Assembly: GCA_951812735.1 (NCBI GenBank)
Contig: OX638332.1
Span: forward strand, 1,248,732-1,312,731
DNA: 64,000 nt
Direction: 5' to 3'
Source of the DNA: Candidatus Dadabacteria bacterium
Lineage (GTDB): Bacteria; Desulfobacterota_D; UBA1144; Nemesobacterales; Nemesobacteraceae
In this document: positions 17,204-26,500 of the stretch, piece after piece
Layout: each line of letters begins with the position of its first letter
Position numbering within the stretch: position 1 is the first letter of the stretch
The notes under the pieces: generated by a model
Told to the model about the DNA's origin: nothing
The model's input: the letters and a program-made list of their open reading frames with translations, nothing else
Databases searched by the model: none
Position numbers and translations under genes: made by a program

Positions 17204-18346
17204 CTAAATTCCAAGTTCGCGCGAAATAACGATACGCTGTATCTCGGAAGTGCCTTCGGTTATGGAAGCTAGCCTAGCGTCGCGGTAGTATCTCTCCGCG
17301 TTGTACTCGACGCTATAACCGTAGCCCCCGAGCACCTGCAGGGCCTCTGTGGCTACCGACTGTACTATCTCGGCCGAGTACAATTTGGCCATGGAAGCCT
17401 CCTTCAGACACCTTTTCCCGTTGCTGTAGAGCCATGCGGCCTTGTAAACCATGAGTCTTGCGGTTTCTATTTTTACCGCCATGTCGGCGAGCTTGAAGCT
17501 TATGGCCTGAAACTTCGATATGGGCCTTCCGAACGCTTCTCTTTCCTTTGAATACTGAAGAGCGTATTCAAACGCGGCCTGTGCTATTCCGACGCTTTTT
17601 GCGGCGTGGGTTATGCGCGCTCCGAGCAGCGTTTCCATCGCTCCCGCAAACCCCCCTTCTCCCACGAGCAGGCTATCCTCGGGAACCTCGCAGCCCTCGA
17701 ATATAAGTTCCGAGGTGTCCGCGGAGCGATGCCCAAGTTTGTGCATCTTTCCGCTGACGGAGAACCCCGGGGTTCCTTTGTCAACTATGAATATGCTTAT
17801 TCCGTGCCCCTTTTTCGTCTTGTCGGTGTATGCGGCCACAACCGCGTAATCGCACATCGTGCCGTTTGTTATCCAGGTCTTCGTGCCGTTAAGCACGTAG
17901 CGGTCTCCCTTTTTCTCCGCCTGGGTTCTTATGCTTCGCGCATCGGAACCGGCGTTGGGTTCCGTGATTCCCAGAGAGCCTATTATTTTGCCCTCAATTC
18001 CGGGGACGAGATATTTCTGTTTCTGCTCCTCGGAGCCGAATTTGTATATGGGAAACATGGAAAGGCTCGTGTGAGCGTTGATGCACATAGCTATGCCAGC
18101 GTTAACCCTTCCCATCTCTTCCGAGAATATGCAGTCCATTATCTTGTCCTGAGCGACTCCCCCGTATTCTTCTGGGAAGGAGATTCCAAGCAGCCCGATT
18201 TCTCCGAGCATGGGAAACAACTGCTTGGGAAAGGTCTGGGTGGCTTCCGCTTCTTCGACCAGCGGCTCTATCTCGTTCTGGGCGAAATCCACTATCATTT
18301 CCCGAAACATGCGCTGCTCGTCCGTGAATTCGAAATCAATAGGCAA
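17204..18346 (-). CDS. Acyl-CoA dehydrogenase
   Basis: 380 residues if started at TTG 18346. The minus strand reads GGGAGG, nine bases, then TTG, and the product begins (M)PIDFEFTDEQRMFREMI, the family's usual opening. The upstream ATG at 18376 has no ribosome site. A FAD enzyme that makes the alpha-beta double bond in acyl-CoA and passes electrons to ETF. Seen: GSLGITEPNAGSDA (FAD/substrate loop), TKTWITNG, QVLGGYGYSVEY and the C-terminal ITEGTSEIQRIVISREL, whose Glu is the catalytic base in the short-chain type. Its neighbours are the thiolase/MaoC operon. Confidence 0.93.
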   Translation of the reverse strand: MPIDFEFTDEQRMFREMIVDFAQNEIEPLVEEAEATQTFPKQLFPMLGEIGLLGISFPEEYGGVAQDKIMDCIFSEEMGRVNAGIAMCINAHTSLSMFPIYKFGSEEQKQKYLVPGIEGKIIGSLGITEPNAGSDARSIRTQAEKKGDRYVLNGTKTWITNGTMCDYAVVAAYTDKTKKGHGISIFIVDKGTPGFSVSGKMHKLGHRSADTSELIFEGCEVPEDSLLVGEGGFAGAMETLLGARITHAAKSVGIAQAAFEYALQYSKEREAFGRPISKFQAISFKLADMAVKIETARLMVYKAAWLYSNGKRCLKEASMAKLYSAEIVQSVATEALQVLGGYGYSVEYNAERYYRDARLASITEGTSEIQRIVISRELGI

Positions 18347-18462
18347 TTTTGGCGTCCTCCCTGTGCCAATTCTCATTTAGCGAGAAAGTTTTTTCGGGAA
18401 GGCAGTATAGCCGTTTTAGCGCTCTGTGGCAAAGGAACTTTGCAATTATCCTAAAAACTTTA

Positions 18463-18492
18463 TTGACATTTCTGCCAAATAGAGAGTACTAT
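18463..18492 (+). promoter_or_regulatory. Promoter of a short transcription unit
   Basis: TTGACA (18463-18468), 18-bp spacer, TACTAT (18487-18492). The next gene is 400 bp away with its own promoter, and a terminator follows within 80 bp, so this looks like a short RNA or attenuated leader. Confidence 0.45.
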
Positions 18493-18572
18493 ATGAACTG
18501 TTCCACCTTCCGGTTGCCGCCGTGGCTGTTTTTTCCCTAGCGGGATTAAGTGGCTTCGGCGGCTTTTTTTTT
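18493..18572 (+). ncRNA. Candidate short RNA or leader peptide/attenuator
   Basis: Between the promoter above and the T-tract at 18564. It contains a 15-codon ATG-to-TAG frame (18493-18540, MNCSTFRLPPWLFFP) without a ribosome site, whose Pro-Pro codons form the 5' arm of the terminator stem. The identity is unknown. The case rests only on the promoter-terminator spacing. Confidence 0.35.
18516..18572 (+). terminator. Long-loop terminator
   Basis: GCCGCCG (18516-18522) pairs with CGGCGGC (18557-18563), followed by nine T (18564-18572). The loop is about 34 bases, longer than usual. Confidence 0.5.
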
Positions 18573-18725
18573 GCCCGATTGCAGATAAGCCACTGCCGGG
18601 TTACGGATGGAAAATTCCCCGTTTTCCTCGTATGAAATTACCATCCCTAAACTGATTAAACGGACGGGTATTCTTCGGGACCCCGGAGCCGGGGAAAAGT
18701 TTGATGGGATTGTCAAAAAAAGTAC

Positions 18726-18755
18726 TTGACAAAGGGGTATAGGGTTTGATTTAAT
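18726..18755 (+). promoter_or_regulatory. Strong promoter of the acetoacetate-decarboxylase pair
   Basis: Consensus TTGACA (18726-18731), 18-bp spacer, TTTAAT (18750-18755). A ~130-base leader follows, with the hairpin GCCTTG-tcgcatccaa-CAAGGC and then AAGGAGG before the start codon. Confidence 0.6.
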
Positions 18756-18890
18756 ACAAATTGGGTGAGGTTGCGCCTTGTCGCATCCAACAAGGCTACC
18801 AACACTTTATCAACAGGGGCATTGGGGAGTGTGTGAGGTATGGGAGTGTTTGGTGAGTTTTGGCCCTAAACTAATTAAGGAGGCTTAAAT

Positions 18891-19871
18891 ATGAGCCATA
18901 GTCATTTAAACGTCCCAACGAAGTACTGGGAGTTGACGAAAGAGGTCCCGCCCCCTCCAATAGAGCGGGATATCAAGTCGTGGATCATAGCGAATCCGTC
19001 GGATCCGCTTTGGGACATAGACGTGCTGCCGCTGACTTACACGGACAGCAGGTGGTCGGCATTCATTATAAGATGCGACGAGGCGACTCGGAGCCGTCTG
19101 TGCCCGAATCCCCCGCTGCAGGTATGGGATGGTGAGAATGCAGACTTAGTAGAGTTTTGGTATGTGGATCACAAGCACACGATGTTAGGTCCATATCTTG
19201 AGTTTGGCGTAACGGTATCGGCGACTTACAGCGATCCTGATGGGAACGTATGGAAGGCGGGATACTATCCGTATATGTATCTTACGGGAGATGCGCCGGT
19301 GGATGCTGGTCGTGTACTTGGATTTCCAAAGAAGATGTCGTACATCAGATGTACGGTACATGGTGGAGAGAAAGGCACTGACTTCTTTGGATTTGCAATG
19401 AGTCGTAACGGGTACCTGCTGCACAGTGCGACAGGACAGTTTGACGACAAGCAGGTAACACCTCCGTATTTCTATGGTAAGACGGACTGGGGTAAGTTCA
19501 ACATGAAGGTTATAACGCGACCGGACGTATCGAGTTCGGAGTGGCAGCTCACGTATCTGCCATCAGCGCTGCCGCCTCCGTTTGACACTATGATCCAGGG
19601 ACACAGGTTCAAGATAAAGCCTGAGCACACGAGGACTGCAAGCGGAGACGCTATAAACTGGTTTATGCAGGCCACGCCGTTTGACAACATGGGAGCAGAG
19701 GTAAAGATCCAGGAAGTAACTGGATTGATATCGTTTGTGTTTGATCTCGTAATACCTCCGGCAGTAGTACTGTGGACGGAGACATACGAGAGGCCAGCGA
19801 GTTATCGTGGATATGCCACACCATACAAGTATGGATTGAGGCAGCAGTTCCCGATCAGTCAGGGTTCATAA
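18891..19871 (+). CDS. Acetoacetate decarboxylase family protein, copy 1
   Basis: 326 residues. The Schiff-base lysine motif GFPKKMS (near residue 148) and the preceding LGPYLEFGV and GYYPYMYL blocks are those of the acetoacetate decarboxylase fold. Classical members decarboxylate acetoacetate to acetone; this branch is longer (326 against ~245) with an N-terminal extension (PPPPIERDIKSW) and may act on another beta-keto acid or serve as an aldolase or dehydratase. Codon use (many GTA, ACG, CCG and GGT; little CTC) differs from the neighbours and matches high expression. Confidence 0.8.
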   Translation: MSHSHLNVPTKYWELTKEVPPPPIERDIKSWIIANPSDPLWDIDVLPLTYTDSRWSAFIIRCDEATRSRLCPNPPLQVWDGENADLVEFWYVDHKHTMLGPYLEFGVTVSATYSDPDGNVWKAGYYPYMYLTGDAPVDAGRVLGFPKKMSYIRCTVHGGEKGTDFFGFAMSRNGYLLHSATGQFDDKQVTPPYFYGKTDWGKFNMKVITRPDVSSSEWQLTYLPSALPPPFDTMIQGHRFKIKPEHTRTASGDAINWFMQATPFDNMGAEVKIQEVTGLISFVFDLVIPPAVVLWTETYERPASYRGYATPYKYGLRQQFPISQGS

Positions 19872-19902
19872 AATAGATATAAGTTAAGGAGGTAATACCA
19901 TA

Positions 19903-20874
19903 ATGGGATTACAGGCAAATGAGTACAGTTATCCTTGGCTGGATGAAGGGGAAGTTCCACCATTACCATTGGACAGGGACAGGATCCACATAATCAGCCA
20001 GGGCGTAGCGGACCCCGTGTTCGACTACGATATCATACCGCTTACCTATACGGAGAGCAGGTGGATGGCCTATGTAATAAGGGCAGACATCAATGCGATG
20101 AAAGCGGTGGTACCGGAGCCGATCGAGGTCCAGGACGATGTAATAGAGTTTTGGTACGTAATACACAAGAACACGATGTTAGGTCCATACATGGAGATGG
20201 GCGTAACGTTCTCTGCGACAGTGGATGACGGGAGTGGGCACATATACAGGGCGGGATATTATCCGTACATGTATCTGTCGAACGACTCACCGATATTCGC
20301 GGGTAAGGAGCCATTCGGATTTCCGAAGAAGGCTGCATACATAGCAGGGTATGAGCATGGTACCAACAACAACTATTTTAACCATTTGATGGAGCGCAGG
20401 GGGTATATACTGCACACTGCGAACGGGCGTTATTCTGACAGGCCGCTGTCGGCGAGGCCAACTTTCTATGGCAAGACCGACTGGGGTAGGATGAACTACA
20501 GGATAACGACCAGACCTGATGTATCGAACAGTATCCATGAGATAACGTATCTGCCGTCGGATCTTCCGCCGGGATTTGGTACGGGACACAGGTTCCAGCT
20601 GAACCCAGAGAGTGTGAGGACAGCTGTAACTGAGGATGTACGTTCGTGGTTCATGTCAGGAACTCCGTTTGACTATATGGGTGGTCAGATACCAGCGGCG
20701 GAAGTAGTAGGGTTGATAAGTTTCACGTTCAACCTGATCATCCCGCCGGCGTTGACGATATGGACAAGGACGGTAGAGAGGGCAGTGGAAGACATGGGTC
20801 ATGTAGTCTACTCCACACCGTTTGAGTACACGATGCGTCACAGGTTCCTGCTGCCGCAGTATAGCCAGGGATAA
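19903..20874 (+). CDS. Acetoacetate decarboxylase family protein, copy 2
   Basis: 323 residues, a paralogue of copy 1 placed 31 bp downstream behind its own AAGGAGG. It keeps the lysine motif GFPKKAAY and the LGPYMEMGV and AGYYPYMYL blocks. Identity is high in the core (for example, EFWYV.HK.TMLGPY) and lower at the N- and C-termini, so the two may form a hetero-oligomer or have split substrates. Same unusual codon choice as copy 1. A strong terminator follows. Confidence 0.8.
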   Translation: MGLQANEYSYPWLDEGEVPPLPLDRDRIHIISQGVADPVFDYDIIPLTYTESRWMAYVIRADINAMKAVVPEPIEVQDDVIEFWYVIHKNTMLGPYMEMGVTFSATVDDGSGHIYRAGYYPYMYLSNDSPIFAGKEPFGFPKKAAYIAGYEHGTNNNYFNHLMERRGYILHTANGRYSDRPLSARPTFYGKTDWGRMNYRITTRPDVSNSIHEITYLPSDLPPGFGTGHRFQLNPESVRTAVTEDVRSWFMSGTPFDYMGGQIPAAEVVGLISFTFNLIIPPALTIWTRTVERAVEDMGHVVYSTPFEYTMRHRFLLPQYSQG

Positions 20875-20923
20875 TGACAGAAAGCATGGGTTTGCGTTAG
20901 TAGCGTAAGCTTGTGATGAATAG

Positions 20924-20969
20924 AAGAGGAGGGAGACCGGTAAACGGTTTCTCCTCCTCTTTTTTTTTT
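20924..20969 (+). terminator. Terminator after the decarboxylase pair
   Basis: A long stem, AAGAGGAGG...CCG / CGG...CTCCTCTT, with loop GTAAA and a run of ten T (20960-20969). It also lies just beyond the stop of the converging DUF1015 gene. Confidence 0.88.
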
Positions 20970-20973
20970 GTGC

Positions 20974-22185
20974 TTAGCGCCACAGGGGGCTGAATACGAG
21001 CCCGGAGAGAATTTTTGGGTAAAAGTAGGTGGTTTTGTGAGGCATTTTGGTTCCGTCTAGAACCACTTTGAATATGTCCTCTGATTTCAGTTTGGGAAGA
21101 AGAAATCCGGCATCAAACCCTCCGTTGTGCACGTTCTCAAATACTTCTTCAGGGAACTTGGAGTACCGCACGTCTGCCTTGTCTTCTTCTACCAGTTTTC
21201 CAAAAACCCGGCTGTGAAGAATTGTCACGGCGAGGTTCTCATAGTTTTTTTTATGTATCGCCTTTGGAGTGAGTCTGAAAGTTCTTCCGGGATCTTTGGT
21301 TACAACGGATATCTGGTCCGGGCCAAGATCAAGCGAGTCCTCAAGTGCAATTCTCTTGACTTCAAAATCTTCCCGCAGATCGTCAATAAGGTTCTCCCCG
21401 ACTTTTTTCGCCATCCTGTGAGTGGGATTGATTATAAGTCCCTGGCCTTCTCCCCGCGAGAGATAGGTCATTACGTAATCCCAGGGCATTGGTCCTGAAT
21501 TTTCGCCCGTCTCTTTCCTCTTCAGGTCTCTGAAGTTTATCGAGGTTTCGTAACGGTGGTGGCCGTCTGCGATCAGAATCGATCTGTCCGCGAGGAGGCT
21601 TTTTACCCGCTGTATGATTTCCGGGTCGGATATCTTCCAAAGAGTGTTTCTTATACCTTCTTCAAAGATAACGTCCACAAGCGGTTCCCCGATATTTTTG
21701 TCTATGTCTTTCTCGATTTCTCCTGAGGCGTCTGGGTAGATGCAGAAGATCTGGCTGAGGTTCGAATTGCAGGCGATTGTGAGCGCTAAGCGGTCTTCTT
21801 TGTGTTTTCTGAAGGTCTGCTCATGTGGCAGGACGATTTTTTTGTCGAAGTCTTCGACCTTTAAGTTCGCTATGACCCCCTTTCTCGTGTAGCGCTGTCC
21901 TTCAAACTCGAAATCCTGGTAGTAAGGATAGATTGACGGTTCGTCATCCCTTATGAGCACATTATCCCCGAGCCACTTCGAATAGGTTTCTTTCGCGTTT
22001 GCGTAACGCTGCTCTCCCTCTCCTTCAGGCAGCTCGATTCTCACTGCGTTAAAGGGACTTTTGGCTTGGAGTTCCTCGCGCTGCTGTGGACTTATGACGT
22101 CATAAGGGGGAGCGATGACTTTCGCGAAATCCCCGACCGCTTCTTCGTTATATCTTATTCCTCTGAAAGGTTCTATCTCAGCCAT
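20974..22185 (-). CDS. DUF1015 family protein
   Basis: 403 residues. Family blocks are visible: FRGIRYN near the start, VIAPPYDVIS (23-32), RKGVIANLKVEDF...VLPHEQTFRKHKEDRL and ILIADGHHRYETS. The family is widespread and its biochemical role is not established; the conserved ADGHHRY block suggests a catalytic centre. Its start overlaps the end of the TsaC-like gene by 8 bp, so the two are translationally coupled. Confidence 0.88.
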   Translation of the reverse strand: MAEIEPFRGIRYNEEAVGDFAKVIAPPYDVISPQQREELQAKSPFNAVRIELPEGEGEQRYANAKETYSKWLGDNVLIRDDEPSIYPYYQDFEFEGQRYTRKGVIANLKVEDFDKKIVLPHEQTFRKHKEDRLALTIACNSNLSQIFCIYPDASGEIEKDIDKNIGEPLVDVIFEEGIRNTLWKISDPEIIQRVKSLLADRSILIADGHHRYETSINFRDLKRKETGENSGPMPWDYVMTYLSRGEGQGLIINPTHRMAKKVGENLIDDLREDFEVKRIALEDSLDLGPDQISVVTKDPGRTFRLTPKAIHKKNYENLAVTILHSRVFGKLVEEDKADVRYSKFPEEVFENVHNGGFDAGFLLPKLKSEDIFKVVLDGTKMPHKTTYFYPKILSGLVFSPLWR

Positions 22186-22792
22186 AAAGAATCTCCTCTA
22201 TCTCGGTTAGGGAAAGGTCCCCTTCTCTGATAATCTCGGGCGACGAGGTCGTCAGATTGACTATTGCGGAACCCATTGAGGGCGGTAGGGTACCAGAATC
22301 CACCATAACATCAATTCCGCTCGGGAAATCCCTGCGGATATTGATGAACCGGTTTGAGGTATCCCTGCCGCTTATGTTCGCGCTTGTAGAGGTTATGGGC
22401 TCCCCCACGCGGCTAAGGATCTCTTTTACGAAAGGGGATGTGGAAATTCTTACCGCGACAGAGGCTCTTCCTCCTGAGACCTCTTCTGGAAAAGCGGATT
22501 TCGGGTGGAGTATCAGAGTGAGGGGCTTCTGGTTCCGGGAATATCTTCCAAGCAGTTCGGCAGGAATATGGAAGTGGCGATCCAGCATCTCCCCATCCCT
22601 TACGAGAACTATAAGCCCCTTGTCCCCGGACCTTTGTTTTATCCTTACTATTTTCCGGCAGGCCTCTTGGTTAAACGCAATACAGCCGATCCCGTAGAGT
22701 GTTTCGGTCGGGTATATAATCACTCCTCCGTTTCTAATGCACTCGGATGCTTTATCGAATACGAGTGGGTTGTCTTCTTTTATAATTTTCAT
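22178..22792 (-). CDS. L-threonylcarbamoyladenylate synthase (Sua5/YciO/TsaC family)
   Basis: 204 residues. It makes threonylcarbamoyl-AMP from threonine, bicarbonate and ATP, the first step of the t6A tRNA modification. Seen: NGGVIIYPTETLYGIGC (nucleotide entrance), KQRSGDKGLIVLV (the KxR...K anion site), TSTSANISG and the C-terminal IIREG. It lacks the extra Sua5 C-terminal domain, as in TsaC/YciO. First gene of the pair with DUF1015. Confidence 0.9.
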   Translation of the reverse strand: MKIIKEDNPLVFDKASECIRNGGVIIYPTETLYGIGCIAFNQEACRKIVRIKQRSGDKGLIVLVRDGEMLDRHFHIPAELLGRYSRNQKPLTLILHPKSAFPEEVSGGRASVAVRISTSPFVKEILSRVGEPITSTSANISGRDTSNRFINIRRDFPSGIDVMVDSGTLPPSMGSAIVNLTTSSPEIIREGDLSLTEIEEILYG

Positions 22793-22840
22793 CTCAGTTA
22801 ATTTTTAGCGTCTGCCGGGTTCCGATATACTATAAGTTTA

Positions 22841-24331
22841 ATGATGGGTTCGCAAGCAGCAAAAAGGACCGGGAGATGGAAATCCCGTATCGCTTCGGAA
22901 CTTGTAGGGATACTGGGTGCCGAGGCGGTTATCTCCGCTGAGGATGAACTGATTGCCTATGAGAGTGACGGGCTTACGGGATACAGGGTAAAACCTGTTT
23001 TCGTCGTTCTGCCCTCAAGCGCGGAGGAAGTTTCTCGGGTCGTAAAGCTTTGCAATCGGGAAAAAATCCCTTTCGTTCCCAGAGGAGCGGGAACCGGGCT
23101 CTCCGGGGGCGCCCTTCCGAATCGTGAGGGGATAGTGATATCGCTTTCAAGAATGAACAGGATTCTTGATGTGGATATTCCGAACCGCGTCGTGGTGGTT
23201 GAGCCTGGAGTGGTGAATATTTCCGTGACCGATGCCGTAAGCGCCGAGGGCTTTTATTATGCTCCCGATCCTTCAAGTCAGATCGTGTGCACCATAGGAG
23301 GCAATGTTGCCGAAAACTCGGGCGGAGTGCATTGTCTTAAGTACGGAGTCACGACCAACCATGTGCTCGGGGTGGAGATGGTCTTACCCGACGGCGCCGT
23401 GGCTACGTTCGGGGGGATGACTCCAGAGAATTTCGGATATGACCTTCTCTCGCTCGTGGTCGGAAGCGAGGGCCTTTTAGGTATCGTCACCAAGGTTTTT
23501 TTGAGGATAATAAAGAAGCCCCAGGTGGTTAGAACCCTTTTCGCCTCGTTTGAAAGAATCGAAGATGCCGGGGCATCTGTTTCCGCAATTATCTCTTCCG
23601 GGGTGATTCCTGCGGGAATGGAAATCATGGACAATCTAAGCATAAACGCTGTCGAATCCACTGTAGGCGCCGGATACCCGAGAGACGCCGGGGCGATTCT
23701 TCTCGTGGAACTTGACGGGCCTGGGGCGGAAGTCAACGCTCAGGTTCCGGCAGTAATCGGAATACTTAGGGAAAACGGCGCGGTTGAAATAAAGCTGGCG
23801 GCGGATGAAAGCGAAAGGCAGCTTTTCTGGAAGGGGCGTAAAAGCGCGTTTGCCGCCATGGGGAAAATAAGTCCCGGGTACTATGTTCAGGACGGAGTAA
23901 TACCCAGGAGCAGCCTTGCCAGGGTACTTGGGGAGATAGGAGATCTCGGCAAGCAGTACGGTCTTCGGGTTGCGAATGTCTTTCATGCGGGAGATGGAAA
24001 TCTTCACCCACTGGTGCTCTATGATCCGGAAGTCGAAGGAGAATCTGAAAAAGCCGAGGAGCTCTCCGGAGAGATACTCAGGGTGTGCGTTGATGCCGGC
24101 GGCAGCATTACGGGAGAGCACGGCGTCGGGTTTGACAAGAAGAGGTTTCTTTCGCTTATGTTCAATGAACAGGAAATAGACACGATGAATCTCGTGCGGT
24201 GCGCTTTTGATGAGGAAGGACTCTGCAATCCTGGCAAAGTGTTCCCCACTCCGAGAACATGCGTTGAGCCCGGGATGCGAAAACACGGTTCCGAGGCTCC
24301 TTCGCCAAAGGAAATGGGGGAACTTTTCTAG
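22841..24331 (+). CDS. glcD: Glycolate oxidase FAD subunit GlcD
   Basis: 496 residues. The catalytic flavoprotein that oxidises glycolate or D-lactate to the 2-oxo acid. FAD_binding_4 domain: VPRGAGTGLSGGALP, PDPSSQIVCTIGGNVAENSGG, SEGLLGIVTKVFLRI. The C-terminal FAD-oxidase domain has NVFHAGDGNLHPL and ITGEHGVGFDKKR, with the metal and substrate histidines. Followed by glcE (49 bp), a DUF3891 gene and glcF. Two ATGs lie in tandem (22841, 22844). Confidence 0.93.
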   Translation: MMGSQAAKRTGRWKSRIASELVGILGAEAVISAEDELIAYESDGLTGYRVKPVFVVLPSSAEEVSRVVKLCNREKIPFVPRGAGTGLSGGALPNREGIVISLSRMNRILDVDIPNRVVVVEPGVVNISVTDAVSAEGFYYAPDPSSQIVCTIGGNVAENSGGVHCLKYGVTTNHVLGVEMVLPDGAVATFGGMTPENFGYDLLSLVVGSEGLLGIVTKVFLRIIKKPQVVRTLFASFERIEDAGASVSAIISSGVIPAGMEIMDNLSINAVESTVGAGYPRDAGAILLVELDGPGAEVNAQVPAVIGILRENGAVEIKLAADESERQLFWKGRKSAFAAMGKISPGYYVQDGVIPRSSLARVLGEIGDLGKQYGLRVANVFHAGDGNLHPLVLYDPEVEGESEKAEELSGEILRVCVDAGGSITGEHGVGFDKKRFLSLMFNEQEIDTMNLVRCAFDEEGLCNPGKVFPTPRTCVEPGMRKHGSEAPSPKEMGELF

Positions 24332-24380
24332 TAAAGCTGGGACCATGTTCAGTGTTTAATGGCCCGTCCGTTTAAAAGAA

Positions 24381-25700
24381 ATGTCTTACGTAACAGAACT
24401 TTCCAAGATGGTTTCAAGCTTCCATGTTCCGGGTTCCGGGGACGCGGTTCCAAGTGTCCCGGAATTCGGCTTCTCTCCCCAAATAGTGCTCTATCCCGAA
24501 ACCGTTGAGGAAATATCCCGAATCCTGAGTTTTGCCTCGCGAAGCGGCATCCGTATTTTTCCTTTTGCGGGGGGCACAAAGCTTTTTCTCGGCAACCCGG
24601 TAGATGAGATCAGTGCGGCGCTTTCACTCAGGCGTCTTTGCAGGGTTCTCTTTCACGAACCTTCCGATATGGTTTCCACGGTCCAGTGCGGCATGGAGGT
24701 CAGGGAGTTTCAGAAGGTAATCGGGTGCGAGAACCAGATTTTTCCAGTGGATCCGCCCCTTCTTAACACTGGAGCGACCGTGGGAGGGCTGGTGTCGTCA
24801 AATCTTTGCGGTCCCATGAGCACCAGATACGGTACGTGCAGGGAACTTATCCTCGGAGTCAAGGCCGTAAGGGCCGACGGGGAGATCATAAACGTTGGAG
24901 GAAAGGTAGTTAAAAACGTAGCGGGCTATGATATTCCTAAGCTGATGGTAGGTTCGCTCGGAACCCTGTGTGTTCTGGCAGAAGCGACTTTCAGGCTCTA
25001 CCCACGGCAATACTTCTCAAGAACCCTCGTTCTGGGCTTCGACAACCATGTCTCCTGTTCCCAGGCGGCTAGGGCGATACTTGCTGCAGATATCGTCCCC
25101 ACATGCTTTGAAATACTGGATGAAAACCTCTCTTCGGAATTCGGGACGACGACACAGGGGGCGAAGAGGACTATACTGCTCAGATTCGACAGTTTCGAAG
25201 AGGCCGTAGTCGACCAGATAAAACAGGTGAGGGAAACAGCCTCGGGAGAGACCTCCTCTTTTGTTGAGATGGACGATGAGATCTCTCGGGACTTATGGGC
25301 TGCGGTAAGGGAGTTTCCGTTTTTGCCCGGGGTGAGTTTTTCCTCAAAGCTTACTCTTCCCGTAACGGCTTCGGTTGAGGCTCTTTCCGATATTGAGAGT
25401 AGCCCGGCACTCTCGGGGGTTGATGCGCTCTGTCTTTCAAGGCCCGCTAGGGGTGTTACGCTTGTTTCGGTAAATGGCGAGGACGAGCAGGCGGTCAGTG
25501 CGGCCCGCTTTCTCGAAAATCTTGCCGATTCGCTCGGGGGCCGTATCATGTTTTCGGGAATCCGCCGCGAACTCAGGGAGAAGGTAAGAGCGTGGGGAGA
25601 TCTCGGGGATGCACTTTCGCTTATGAAAAATATCAAACAGCGTTTTGATCCCAGAGACATACTGCCCGGCGAAAAAATATTCGACGCGGACCGAGGGTAA
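24381..25700 (+). CDS. glcE: Glycolate oxidase FAD-binding subunit GlcE
   Basis: 439 residues. The second flavin subunit of the GlcDEF complex. Seen: PFAGGTKLFLGNP (phosphate loop), FPVDPPLLNTGATVGGLVSSNLCGP, GGKVVKNVAGYDIPKLMVGSLGTLCV and a C-terminal cap domain ending in SLMKNIKQRFDPRDILPGEK. It is longer than E. coli GlcE (350) but close to other bacterial homologues. No strong ribosome site; expression probably follows glcD. Confidence 0.9.
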   Translation: MSYVTELSKMVSSFHVPGSGDAVPSVPEFGFSPQIVLYPETVEEISRILSFASRSGIRIFPFAGGTKLFLGNPVDEISAALSLRRLCRVLFHEPSDMVSTVQCGMEVREFQKVIGCENQIFPVDPPLLNTGATVGGLVSSNLCGPMSTRYGTCRELILGVKAVRADGEIINVGGKVVKNVAGYDIPKLMVGSLGTLCVLAEATFRLYPRQYFSRTLVLGFDNHVSCSQAARAILAADIVPTCFEILDENLSSEFGTTTQGAKRTILLRFDSFEEAVVDQIKQVRETASGETSSFVEMDDEISRDLWAAVREFPFLPGVSFSSKLTLPVTASVEALSDIESSPALSGVDALCLSRPARGVTLVSVNGEDEQAVSAARFLENLADSLGGRIMFSGIRRELREKVRAWGDLGDALSLMKNIKQRFDPRDILPGEKIFDADRG

Positions 25701-25705
25701 GGATT

Positions 25706-26500
25706 ATGATAAGAAGAAAATCCGGCGAAGGATGGACGCTTATAACGCAGCCAAGCCACGCTTTTCTTTCTTCAAGAATAATGAACTTTTGGGGCAATGA
25801 GCATTTCGCAAGCATTACACCCAGAGATGAGGTAATGCTGGCGATAAGGGAACATGACTGCGGATGGGAGAAAACGGATTCAGTAGCCGATTTTAACCCG
25901 GAAAACGGTTATCCGAGAAGCTTCATGGAAATGCGCTCCAAGAGCCAGTTTGAGATCTGGTCCGAGTGTTTCGAAAGACATCTCGGCAAGCATCCATACG
26001 CCTGCGCTCTTATAGCGCTTCACTTTTCTCAATTTAACGAAAGAAACATATCCAGAGATCCGGGCAACGAATCGGCCATCTCGCTTAGAGAGAAAATCAG
26101 GGAATTTCTATGCCAAAGCATTGGGATAAGCATAGGAGAAGGAAACCTGAACGGATATCTCCCCTCTGATATGCGGACTAATCTTAGACTTCTTCAGGTG
26201 GGCGATGTGATATCGCTTACTCTTTGCCACGGATCAAGATCAGCCACTATTCGGGATGTTCCGATCAATTACCTAGGCGAAACGGCAGAAATAACACTGT
26301 TATCAGAAGACGGGCTTAACTATACGATTTCCCCCAATCCTTTTTCACAAGACTCTCTTCGTCTTGATATATCCGGCAAAAAACTTGAGAAAAAATCCTT
26401 CAGCGCCGAAGCGGAACTCAAGGATGCGTTTCGTCGCGGAGGTGACGAGACTTTGGATTTTTCGATTTCTTTGGGAGTGGAGGGATGTAATGTCGCTTGA
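25706..26500 (+). CDS. DUF3891 family protein inside the glycolate oxidase operon
   Basis: 264 residues, function unknown. It begins MIRRKSGEGWTLITQPSHAFLSS and has IREHDCGWE, ALIALHFSQF and LRLLQVGDVISLTLCHG, the conserved His/Asp pattern of DUF3891 (an all-alpha fold with possible metal ligands). It starts 5 bp after glcE with its own AAGGA and overlaps glcF by 11 bp, so it is co-translated with the complex. It may be an accessory or damage-handling factor for GlcDEF; that is an inference from position only. Confidence 0.8.
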   Translation: MIRRKSGEGWTLITQPSHAFLSSRIMNFWGNEHFASITPRDEVMLAIREHDCGWEKTDSVADFNPENGYPRSFMEMRSKSQFEIWSECFERHLGKHPYACALIALHFSQFNERNISRDPGNESAISLREKIREFLCQSIGISIGEGNLNGYLPSDMRTNLRLLQVGDVISLTLCHGSRSATIRDVPINYLGETAEITLLSEDGLNYTISPNPFSQDSLRLDISGKKLEKKSFSAEAELKDAFRRGGDETLDFSISLGVEGCNVA

